Of a DNA stretch of 64,000 nt, positions 22,402 through 33,196 are shown one piece after another. The translations under genes and the position numbers were made by a program. Under the pieces are notes generated by a model. That model searched no databases and had not been told where the DNA came from. It saw only the letters and a list, made by a program, of their open reading frames with translations. The stretch spans positions 62,001 through 126,000 of the forward strand of contig FMBT01000403.1 of the NCBI GenBank assembly GCA_900095095.1. Reading direction: 5' to 3'. Every line of letters begins with the position of its first letter. Within the stretch, counting starts at the first letter, position 1. This DNA is from Fragilariopsis cylindrus CCMP1102. Its lineage: Eukaryota; Bacillariophyta; Bacillariophyceae; Bacillariales; Bacillariaceae.

Positions 22402-23685
22402 TGGGAATGACCTGATCCGAGTGTCACTGGCAGAGCCTGAGAAGGGTGCTGGTTGTCACTTGGTGTCATAGAGGGCACATCAGTTTTGTTTGGACATGGA
22501 CACAAAAACAGTTGATGGTGCATTTTCCTGTAGTTAACCATTGGAGGCATTAACCATTTGAGGTAGATGGGGTGCTTCTTGTGTGCCTTGTGGTGTCCGC
22601 CCACTCGGAGTTAGAAAGATCAGCCACATATGTGGCACCACATCCTATCCATACTAATTTTTCCGAGTGCTGTATGTGCATATTGAAGATCACCAATTGT
22701 AAAAAGCTCTAACTTGTGATACTTGCAATTGTCTATGGTCCTATCACTATCACAAAACTAACACAAGTTCCATTATTTGGGATACAAATAAATTTACCAT
22801 TGATTTCCTCCATGGAATCATTCATGATAGGACCTATTGTTTGAGACAAAACATCAAACGTATCTTTTCTGCAATCTATATGACCAACCTTCCCAATAGC
22901 ATCTTTATAACATTACATTTTTAGAGCAATTCAGACCAATCCGCTCGGTCAAGATAGATGTCACTTATAGCAATCTTAAGGTATTGACTTTGTTGTGTCA
23001 TCGTTTGGTGGTGTGTAGTATGGTCTAAAATTGTGGAAAAGCGCCATTGTGGATCGATTAAAAAAAATTATCTAAATAATTTTCTTCCGTCTCACAGAAA
23101 TAATCTAATCAAACTTGACTACTTCGATTAAAAAAGATATGACAGTTCTTTTTTTGCCATTATCTCGCCCGAATTTCCCCGGAACTGATGTGAATAATGA
23201 GTATTTATTTAATGTATCGAGATAGAGAAACTTTTGGAAAGCGAAGAGACTTATAGATAAATTTTGTCATCATAAACAGTCGGGTGACGCATAAGTAATA
23301 TTTTGCAATCATTACATAATGCAATTGCCACATTAGCACATTATGCATGGAGGAGATATTCCGATGGCTCCATCCGGACAACACAGCATTTTCTGCGATT
23401 CGAATTCGATGATTCGATATCTTCTTCGATTCATGCATCATCGATCATCCTCTCACGCACACTAACTTGACTTGTTACTTGACTTGTTGCTTGTACTTCC
23501 TAGTACTGTACTGTTCTTTATAGTCACACAAGTAATTTATCCATCCACAATAGACTTGACTCGGCATCAAACCAAAGTCAAAAGGTTACAAATAAATAAA
23601 AACAATAGTCAATGACAAGTTAAAGTGAAGATAGGTAATTTTAACATCTTAGAAAAATTCGAAATAAGCAACACACGTCATAATT
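22402..23685. other. Intergenic, no supported gene
   Basis: 1284 bp. The first 200 bp may still belong to the neighbouring relic. The rest is AT-rich with short stop-broken frames. The last 250 bp are the upstream region of the giant repeat gene. Confidence 0.4.
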
Positions 23686-26600
23686 ATGGAAAATAACATC
23701 ACTGACGAAGAACAGCCACAGCTTCACCGTCACCGTCAACGTCAGCCACAGCGTCACCGTCACCGTCAGCCACAGCGTCGTCGTGATCATCAACATGGAT
23801 ACAACAGGACGGTGACGTCTTTGTTACATCATACGGATACCCTTGTAGAGGAGGAGGAGGAGGAGATTGCCGCAATGTCCTCCACTGAAATACCAATGAG
23901 AGGTTCAAGAAGCGGAAGAAATACCACCGCCGGTTTGTCATCATCATCGTCGTCTTCTGCTAATTCTTTTGACAGAATCGATGACGATGACGATGAGGAT
24001 AATCGTCGAAGAACAAGGATAAGAAATTTGCCAAAACAATCATCAACACCATTACCACGACAAGGGCAACAACAACAACTGCCACTACTACCGTTCGTCA
24101 TAGTTGATTATGCTGCTGCTGCTGCTGCTGATGATGATGATGATGGCGATGGTGGCAATGATGGCAATGATGGCGATGATGGCGATTGCGACGAATATGA
24201 TAGTCCAGACGATGACAATAATACCTGTAACAAAGACAGCGATAACGATAATAACAGCGAGTATAGCGATGATACTCACAACAGTATCAATAGTGGGTTA
24301 TCGAAACGATCCACCCAAGAAGAAAGTTTGATTGGATTACCGATGGGAAATGATAGTCCTGGTGGTTCTAATAGTATGAATATGAATATATCATCATCAT
24401 CATTGACATCATCTAAAGCTACTATAAGTAGTAAAAGGAGGAGAAGGACAAGCAGTACGATAGTTGATGATTATGGCAATAGAAGAAGAAATTCATTTAA
24501 TGAATCCTTTCACGGAAAATATATCACTTTATTAGAAGAAGAAGAACAGCAACCACCACCACAAAGGCAGAGAATTATGCCATTGCGTGATTTGATGTTT
24601 ATAAGTTCTACGTTACCATTACATTCGTCAACCAACAACAACAACAACAACAACAATCTCGGCGAGATGATAGTAGTGGATGATAACAACGGTCATAACA
24701 GTAACGAAAATGGCAATAATCACAGCAAAAATTGTGTTATACTATCGCAACACCAACTATACGAAAACCATTCAAGGCAACATCTGTTATATCAACAACG
24801 ACGAAAGAGTGTGATGTTGTCAATGGAAGACGAAGATGATGATAATGATGACGTCCTGTATTACGACGCCGACAGCAACAATGACAACGAGTACGAGGAA
24901 CTATTTGTTGATACATTCCAAGATGAATATAACAAAGAAGGATCATTGTACAGCAACTTTAATGGTAGCGATGACAAACTCAGTAACAATATTAACAATA
25001 ATGTCCAAAGAGGAAATAGAGTCGTTCGTTTCGCAATGGATATTGTTGATGGTGGTCCAGAATTGATTGAACGTGATTTACAGAATCTAGGAGCAAGCGA
25101 ACATTCATTAAGTGTATTAGATATCTTCAATTCCAATTTATCATCACAATACAACAATGATAATGGTCCTGGCACTAGTCTTGATGGTAACAATTATTAT
25201 AACGATCTTCGTAGACTGTACGACGATGGTAATGACGACGACGAAGTGAATGCGTACGATTCCGAAGAAGAAAAAGAAAAAGAAGACGAAGAAAATCCTG
25301 AAAAGAAAGTGATTCGAGGTATGATGTACGCATTTGGTGGAATGGCTTTAGTAGGTGCAATAGGAGGTGTACAGAAGTTGTTTAAAGCATTCGTAAATTC
25401 AAATGACGACAACTTAGATGTTGGTGCAACTTCACAAGGAACGGGTGGTGGAGAAAATGGTATAATTCAAGCAACGGCAGAGAATGCTGCCCACGCTGCT
25501 GAAATGACAGCGGAAGTAACAAATGCATCTAGTAGCGTATTACAAGGTTCCTCTTCTGCCTTGAATTCATCTTCAAGCGCATCATCGTCGATGAGTGCAT
25601 CCTCATCCGCATCAGCATCTACATCAGCATCAGCATCGACCTCCTCGGTAACTACATCAGCAACAACGTCAGCATCTTCCTCTTCAGCTGCATCCGCTTC
25701 TTCTGCCTCTGCCTCCGCTTCGACAGCATCAAGTGCTAGTGCTAGTGCAGCTTCGAGTGCCGGGTCGAGTGCAGCGGCTTCCTCGAGTGCAGCGGCGTCC
25801 ACGAGTGCTGGTAAGTTTGCATATGTATGTTTATATGTCTATTTGTTTTACATATCATTGTTTTGTTTCGCCTGTGTTTCTCATTTATCATTCTTGTTGT
25901 GCAAACCAGCGGCGGCATCATCGTCAGCAGTTGTGGGCCAAGCAACAGCTGTAGCAGCACAGTAAGTTACACCAAATAATATATCAAATATGTTGATTTG
26001 ACAAAATACAATACCATCGTAGCTAACGCTCACATACAAACCACTTTTACTATAACTATTATTTTACCACACCTATTTTGTCGTTCATTTGATTTATTGA
26101 TCTATTTTATCAGAGCTGCTGTAATGCAAACAATGGCGTAAGTTACATATACAAGATTAAAATTCACAATATGCGATAATGAGGTTGCTGCCATCTTGGA
26201 TTTTTTTTCAATCATATCAATACCCCCCCCCCCCCCCCTTCCCCTTCTTTACTCTCACACATATTATATCATGATATTCACTTTTGTGATCTGCATAAAT
26301 GTTTCTACTTATTTATAATATATATTGTATAGAGTTTCCGCCGCCAGTACAGTTGGTAGTGCTGCTACCGCAACAGTCGCAGGAGCAACTACGTAAGTAT
26401 CCGCTGTTTCTGTATGTCTGTATGTCTGTATATTTCTGAAATCATTTATTATATGAAAAAAAAATTTAATATTCTTTCATCTATTAATTTTCGAAATATG
26501 TCCTCACACACGGCAAATATTTTCCATGGTTCTCTCTATTCTTGATGTGCAAACCAAAACTAATATAAATACATATCTTCTTTTATCTAATCAACCAGAG

Positions 26601-26827
26601 CTGCTGCTGTTACTGGAGCTGCAGCAACAACCGTTGCGGCGGCGACAGTCTCTACAACTGTGACAGCGGTGAGTGAACATATTTGTATGTACTTTGTTAC
26701 TACTATGGAATCTACTCTGGTGTAAATGTTGCAATGGTCAAAACATCACCTTTTGATGCATGTTTATATTGTGGATACGTTGCTGTGCTTTGCTATTAAC
26801 TTGCACAATCCCTCAATATTTTTATCT

Positions 26828-26859
<32 letters not shown>

Positions 26860-29800
26860 CACAAACTCTCGGTGTAAATTGTAGGTTGTCACTACAGCAG
26901 CGGTCGCCACTGTCGCCGCAACTGCTGGAGCGATCGCAGTCCCTACCATTGTGCCAGCGATAATTCCAGCATGTCTAGATCCAGCTTTCCGTGTGCAGGC
27001 TATGAGGAATTTCAAGTTATCATTTGATCGGAAATCATCAGCAACAGAAAGATTTTCTGATTCGGATTCATCCATTAATCTAGCAGATTTTGGGGAAAAT
27101 ATTACGAAAATTTACAATAAAGTTTCAGAACCCTGTTTTGAGACATATCAGAGACGAATGGAAAGTTGCGAACACAAGCATACAACCATAGGTGATGTAA
27201 ATATAACTATATACTGGAACGCATTGGTGACATGCACCGGTTCGTGTCCAGAAGATCCCTTGTTCGGAATTGATACACCTGATTTTGTATCAAGAATGTT
27301 GCAAGATTTTTCACCCTCCCCAACATTGTTACCAAGCTATGCACCTAGTGAGTTACCAAGTAGTTCACCTACACGTCCAAAAGTTGACATCGATATGGAA
27401 TTGGTTGAAAAAGAGCTTGAGAGGTTATTTCAAGTACTGGGCATACTTGAGGATGGATATCATCCTTATTTATTAGATTGGAATAACGAACGAACAGATT
27501 TTGAATCACCAACTGTCAACCCCAGCAATGCACCCTCATTGGAGCCTAGCTCAGGTCCCAGTGGGGAACCAAGTAGCTCTCCTAGTACCATTCCAAGCTC
27601 TTTGCCAAGTACAGCACCAAGTGTATTACCCAGTACAGTTTCTAGTGCACTGCCAAGCATCACTGGATCCTATTTACCTAGTCTTGAACCAAGTAAAGAT
27701 CCTTCAAGAGTACCAAGCACTCTACCAAGTCTTGACCCAAGTGATGTCCCAAGTTCTGTTCCAAGTACGCAACCAAGTAGAGAGCCAAGTCCTGTCCCTA
27801 GCTCTGTTCCATCTACTGTCCCTAGCTTTATTCCAAGTGATGATCCAAGTGGTACTCCGAGTTTGGAACCAAGTAAATATCCTTCAAGTATTCCAAGCAC
27901 TTCATTGCCTTCGGCAACTCCCACTGTATCACCTACAATACCACTCACGCTAGTTCCAACAGTAGCTCCAACAAATGCGCCTTCTTTGGCTCCTACACAA
28001 GCGCCGACACCAGCTCCTACACGTAACCCCACAAACGCACCGACACCAGCTCCGACTCTGTCTTCGAAAGTATCACCAAGTCTACCACCAACGGCCGCTC
28101 CGACTCAGTCTCCAACTTTACCACCGAGTATACCACCGAGTCTACCACCGACAGCAGTACTTACGGCAGTACCTACGGCAGTACCTACGGCAGTACCTAC
28201 GGCAGTACCTACGGCAGGACCTACACCAGTACCTACACCAGCACCTACACCAGTACCTACACCAGTACCTACACCAGTACCTACACCAGTACCTACACCA
28301 GTACCTACACCAGTACCTACACCAGTACCTACACCAGTACCGACAGCAGCTCCTACACTAGTACCGACAGCAGTACCGACAGCAGCTCCTACACCAGTAC
28401 CGACAGCAGTACCAACAGCAGCTCCTACACCAGCTCCTACACCAGCTCCTACACCAGCACCAACATTGAATCCTACATTAACTCCTACACCAGCTCCTAC
28501 ACCAGCACCAACATTGACTCCTACATTGACTCCTTCATTGACTCCTTCATTGACTCCTACATTGACTCCTTCATTGACTCCTACATTGACTCCTACATTG
28601 ACTCCTACATTGACTCCTTCATTGACTCCTACATTGACTCCTACATTGACTCCTACATTGACTCCTTCATTGACTCCTACATTGACTCCAACAGCAGAAC
28701 CAAGTTCATTGCCCAGTTTCATTCCAAGTACTGAGCCGAGTCTTCTACCGAGTGCTGAACCTAGCTCTGTTCCTAGTGCTGATCCAACTGGCGCACCAAG
28801 TTCCATTCGTAGTTCAGAACCGAGTCCATTGCCCAGTTTCATTCCAAGTATTGAGCCGAGTCTTCTACCAAGTGCTGAACCTAGCTCTGTTCCTAGTGCT
28901 GATCCAACTGGCGCTCCAAGTTCCATTCCTAGTACAGAACCGAGTTCATTGCCCAGTTTCATTCCAAGTACTGAGCCGAGTCTTCTACCGAGTGCTGAAC
29001 CTAGCTCTGTTCCTAGTGCTGATCCGACTGGTGCACCAAGTTCCATTCCTAGTACAGAACCAAGTCCATTGCCCAGTTTCATTCCAAGTACTGAGCCGAG
29101 TCTTCTACCGAGTGCTATATCTAGCTCTGTTCCTAGTGCTGATCCAACTGGCGCACCAAGTTCCATTCCTAGTTCAGAACCGAGTCCATTGCCCAGTTTC
29201 ATTCCAAGTATTGAGCCGAGTCTTTTACCGAGTGCTATACCTAGCTCTGTTCCTAGTGCTGATCCAACTGGCGCTCCAAGTTCCATTCCTAGTACAGAAC
29301 CGAGTTCATTGCCTAGTTTCATTCCAAGTACTGAGCCGAGTCTTCTACCGAGTGCTATACCTAGCTCTGTTCCTAGTGCTGATCTAACTGGCGCACCAAG
29401 TTCCATTCCTAGTACAGAACCGAGTTCATTGCCCAGTTTCATTCCAAGTACTGAGCCGAGTCTTCTACCGAGTGCTGAACCTAGCTCTGTTCCTAGTGCT
29501 GATCCGACTGGTGCACCAAGTTCCATTCCTAGTACAGAACCAAGTCCATTGCCCAGTTTCATTCCAAGTATTGAGCCGAGTCTTCTACCGAGTGCTATAC
29601 CTAGCTCTGTTCCTAGTGCTGATCCAACTGGCGCACCAAGTTCCATTCCTAGTTCAGAACCGAGTCCATTGCCCAGTTTCATTCCAAGTATTGAGCCGAG
29701 TCTTTTACCGAGTGCTATACCTAGCTCTGTTCCTAGTGCTGATCCAACTGGCGCTCCAAGTTCCATTCCTAGTACAGAACCGAGTTCATTGCCTAGTTTC

Positions 29801-31672
29801 ATTCCAAGTACTGAGCCAAGTCTTCTACCGAGTGCTGAACCTAGCTCTGTTCCTAGTGCTGATCCAACTGGCGCACCAAGTTCCATTCCTAGTTCAGAAC
29901 CGAGTCCATTGCCCAGTTTCATTCCAAGTATTGAGCCGAGTCTTCTACCGAGTGCTGAACCTAGCTCTGTTCCTAGTGCTGATCCAACTGGCGCACCAAG
30001 TTCCATTCGTAGTTCAGAACCGAGTCCATTGCCCAGTTTCATTCCAAGTACTGAGCCGAGTCTTCTACCAAGTGCTATACCTAGCACTGTTCCTAGTGCT
30101 GATCCAACTGGCGCACCAAGTTCCATTCCTAGTTCAGAACCAAGTTTGGAACCAAGCACAGTACCCAGTCTTGACCCAAGTGCAGCACCAAGTCTAGAGC
30201 CGAGTACTATTCCTAGCTCTTATCCTAGTCGCAATCCAAGCGGTGGACCGAGTACCAACCCGACCACTTTTCCTAGTTCTGCACCAAGCTCGAGGCCTAG
30301 TCTTATTCCAAGCTCTATTCCGAGTTATATTCCAAGTCTTGAGCCGAGCTTTGAGCCGAGTGGTGGACCTAGTACTGTTCCTAGTTTGGAACCAAGTGTG
30401 TTGCCAAGTTTGGTGCCCAGTTCTATCCCAAGTGCTTCTCCAAGTAGGGAGCCAAGTTCTCTTCCAAGTGTTGTGCCAAGTGATGAACCTAGCTATGGTC
30501 CTAGTTTGGAACCAAGTGTGTTGCCAAGTTTGGTGCCCAGTGTCATCCCAAGTGCTTTTCCAAGCAGGAAGCCAAGTGCTGTACCAAGCGTCGAACCAAG
30601 CGGCGAACCTAGCTCTTTTCCTAGTCGCAGTCCAAGCGGCGAGCCGAGTTCAAACCCAACTGTTATTCCTAGTTCCAGTCCCAGCTTACAACCGAGTCTT
30701 TCACCTAGTTCTCAGCCGAGTTACTTTCCAAGTCTACAGCCAAGTGGTCTTCCTAGTTCTGCCCCCAGTTTTGATCCAAGTGACGCACCTTCTGGAGAAC
30801 CTTCTGCAAATCCTAGCGGGTCACCATCAGGCAGTCCATCTGAGTTACCAAGTAGTATGCCTTCTGCCTCACCTAGTTCCACACCAAGTAGATCACCTAG
30901 CGAAACACCAAGTTCTATTCCTTCTGATGGACCAACTGATTTACCCACAAGCTTCCCTACAGATCCTCCCACAAGATTTCCAACGGGTTTTCCAACTCCA
31001 TCTCCATCGGATACACCCAGTGAATCGCCAAGCGCATCTCCTAGTAGGGAACCAACTTTACTTCCAAGTTTCATTCCGAGTACTGTTCCTAGTTTGGAAC
31101 CAAGTGTGCTGCCAAGTTTGGTGCCAAGCGTGTTGCCAAGTTTGTTGCCAAGTTTGGTGCCCAGTTCCATCCCAAGTGCTGTTCCAAGTTTCACTCCTAG
31201 TCTTACACCAAGTGGTGTACCCAGCTCTTCTCCTAGTTTCGATCCAAGTGACGCACCTTCTGGTGGACCTTCTGGTGGACCTTCTGGTGGACCTTCTGGT
31301 GGACCTTCTGCAAATCCTAGTGGATCACCTTCAAGCAGTCCGTCTAAGTTACCGAGTAGTATGCCTGCTGCCTCACCCAGTTCTACACCAAGTAGATTAC
31401 TTTTACCAAGTTTACCACCCACTCCATCGCTTGTATGTGTAAAACCGACTGAATTTCCTCCTGGTAGTTGTCTTGGTTCTACACAGTCTCCAATTGCTAA
31501 TGACAAATGTGAAGTTCAAGGGTATCCGGCGCTCGGGGTTTCCATGGCCGGGGAATCCAGTACATGCTTTTGTGATAGTTTTTGTGCTGGTCTTGGTGAT
31601 TGTTGCGCTGATATATGCAGTTCATCATGTGATACTCTTGAATTCAAAGCCTCTGACGTTTGCTTTTGTTGA
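23686..31672 (+). CDS. Giant Pro-Ser repeat protein with somatomedin-B-like tail
   Basis: Six exons: 23686-25810, 25910-25961, 26114-26137, 26333-26392, 26599-26668 and 26885-31672; phases agree throughout and give 2372 residues. Order: a low-complexity, acidic and His/Arg-rich N-terminus (1-540); a hydrophobic Gly/Ala-rich helix near 543-562 ([16 protein letters not shown]); a Ser/Ala then Ala/Thr/Val tract made by the mini-exons; a second hydrophobic stretch at about 778-808; a globular Cys-containing segment ([14 protein letters not shown] to about 950); then about 1300 residues of PSxxPS and PTxxPT repeats; and finally a Cys-rich domain with [20 protein letters not shown], the C-x-C-D-x-x-C ... 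D-C-C pattern of somatomedin B domains. It is most likely a cell-surface or wall-associated protein anchored near its middle, with the repeat arm and Cys-rich tip outside. Pro/Ser arms of this kind are common in diatoms, but the exact architecture is not one I recognise. Confidence 0.8.
25811..26884 (+). other. Mini-exon and intron array inside the giant repeat gene
   Basis: Introns at 25811-25909, 25962-26113, 26138-26332, 26393-26598 and 26669-26884 separate coding exons of 52, 24, 60 and 70 nt. Exons 3 and 4 are multiples of three and flanked by phase-2 introns, so either can be skipped without a frame change. Exons 3 and 5 both start AGCTGCTG. Introns 1 and 4 share a TTCTTG(T/A)TGTGCAAACCA stretch upstream of the acceptor, hinting that exon-intron units were duplicated. 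A run of 16 C at 26223-26238 and a (CT)n run at about 26831-26861 lie in introns. Confidence 0.7.
28135..28690 (+). repeat. 12-bp PTPV/PTLT coding microrepeats
   Basis: Tandem 6- and 12-bp units coding for P-T-x-V/A (28135-28470), then L-T-P-T/S (28500-28690). They lie within the last exon of the giant gene. Confidence 0.85.
28703..30142 (+). repeat. Twelve tandem copies of a 120-bp coding repeat
   Basis: A 40-residue unit ([20 protein letters not shown] and the following [20 protein letters not shown]) is repeated 12 times with exact 120-bp spacing; the marker CCCAGTTTCATTCCAAGTA recurs once per unit. Four units form a higher-order block: 28921-29400 is repeated as 29401-29880 with about six differences by eye, including shared rare variants. 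The array is therefore young and has grown by unequal exchange or slippage. Confidence 0.93.
31565..31634 (+). other. Somatomedin-B-like Cys motif at the C-terminus
   Basis: Codes for [20 protein letters not shown] plus the next Ser-Cys. The C-x-C-D-x-x-C-x4-D-C-C-x-D spacing fits somatomedin B domains (C-x-C-D-x-x-C ... C-C-x-D). One further Cys pair lies upstream (CLGS and KCEVQ), as the fold would need. Recognised by pattern only. Confidence 0.65.
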
Positions 31673-33196
31673 AACCGAATTGGTTTTTGTATACCACCCC
31701 TTTCGTTTCCGTATCTTGTTGTCTTCTTGTCGTCGACGTTTCATTTCGTTTCGTTCTATTTGAATGATAGATAATATTGGAGACAGGATACGATATGCGA
31801 TATGGCGACGACTATAATAAGGAGGAGCAATCACAGGAGCAAGAGTTATTGTTACTGTTATTTTACCTATCACACAGTAAGAAAATGTGGAGAATTTGTT
31901 TTGGTAGTATACCTTATTTCTCTGATGTATTTCCACTACCACAATACTCATACAAGTACTAGCACCAGTAAATATTACTATTACGACCATCAAGAAGTAT
32001 CGTAATCAATTGGAGAATAATTTATAATAGAATACCAGGATATATCAAAGGATGTAAGTTGTCGTTTTTTAGGATACGTAGTGCGTGATATATCGAATCG
32101 ATTTCTACTAATACAAAAGAAGCATAGGCAGTACATGAATAACCTTTTGATCAATTATGAATCTGAATCTGAACTCCTCGAAGATGAAATATTTGTAGCG
32201 CCTTCTATTCTATCATTTTATGCTTATATACCCAAGGAGCACAAGCTTAAGCTAACCCAGCGAATACCTGAGTCCAACACCACCAAACGAACTGTGGTAA
32301 TCAAAGGATGCCAATGCGCAACTAATATGGTTACATGGTTTAATTGTGACCAACATCCGTGAGATACTACTACGCAAAGGGAGTTTGATTTTAGAGAGAC
32401 GTTCGTCCTTGTGGACTGTTCCGATTAACCCACTCATGTAGAAATTAGAGCGGTTCGAAACGAAGAACCTATAAAGCGTTCCGTCAAAAAGAGAAAACAA
32501 AGTGGAATCGCTCATTTGAACAATGTGAACATAATGTTTTTGGAGTTGGGTTCAGTGAGTCTGCAGTATACCGATAGGCATCTCCCGAAGACTCGTGAGC
32601 AATTAAAGATATCGAATCAACCGAAATGATGGAAATGAATTTGAGTGCCCATGCATAAATTCTCCTGCTGACGAACTCTGTGGTATTGTCAACACGTCAG
32701 TTGGTGACATCTGCAACGATATCAAGATGTTTCATCACGGTCTTCGACTTGAGACAATACGTCCAGTTTCTAGGATGGCATACTGGTGTCCAAGACGAGA
32801 TTTAAATCTTTTGAGAATGCCTTGGCTCTTTGGGTGTTACGGACACAAAAGGTTACATTATTTTTTTCGGCGAAGAATTCTGTTACGAGTATTCTCCGTA
32901 TGTCACACAAGGTACGTAGTTTTTCCTTTTTTTGGGGGGGGGGGGGGGGGGGGCTTCTTGTTTCATAAGACAAGGGAGTGAGCTTATCAAAACCTAATTC
33001 GTCCTCTCACATTTCCTGCTGATATATTATGAAGGGAAATGTTTTTCCAAAATTTCATCAAGACATTGAGTCGCACCAAGTCTATTGCAGTCTCGCTGAT
33101 CTTAAAATCTTGAAGAATAATGAAATATTACGCGGACGAACCCTGCAAGTGAATAACAAGATATAGAATACGAAAAATAAAATAAAAATTACATAC
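31673..33196. other. Intergenic, no supported gene; contains a G20 run
   Basis: 1524 bp between convergent genes. Several frames of under 100 codons are present but none has a credible ATG, codon pattern or recognisable motif. A run of about 20 G at 32934-32953 is the only striking feature. A degraded gene cannot be excluded. Confidence 0.4.

Noticed and set aside
24088-24331. Hydrophobic short frames (Ile- or Met-rich) opposite and within the acidic region of the giant gene
   Set aside because: Produced by GAT/ATG trinucleotide runs read in other frames.
28703-30142. Regular 120-bp repeats as a CRISPR-like array
   Set aside because: Units are contiguous, coding and without unique spacers; this is a eukaryotic coding repeat.
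28105-30159. Antisense open frame of over 680 codons across the repeat arm
   Set aside because: It arises from the 120-bp and 12-bp coding repeats read backwards (LGSxLG pattern); no start context or independent motif, and the sense frame fits the spliced gene.
28752-31442. Plus-strand open frames in a second frame over the same repeats
   Set aside because: They mirror the same repeat in a shifted frame (FLVLIQL pattern) and carry no domain.
32081-32362. Open frame of 93 codons
   Set aside because: It starts without ATG, has no motif and lies in an apparently gene-free stretch.
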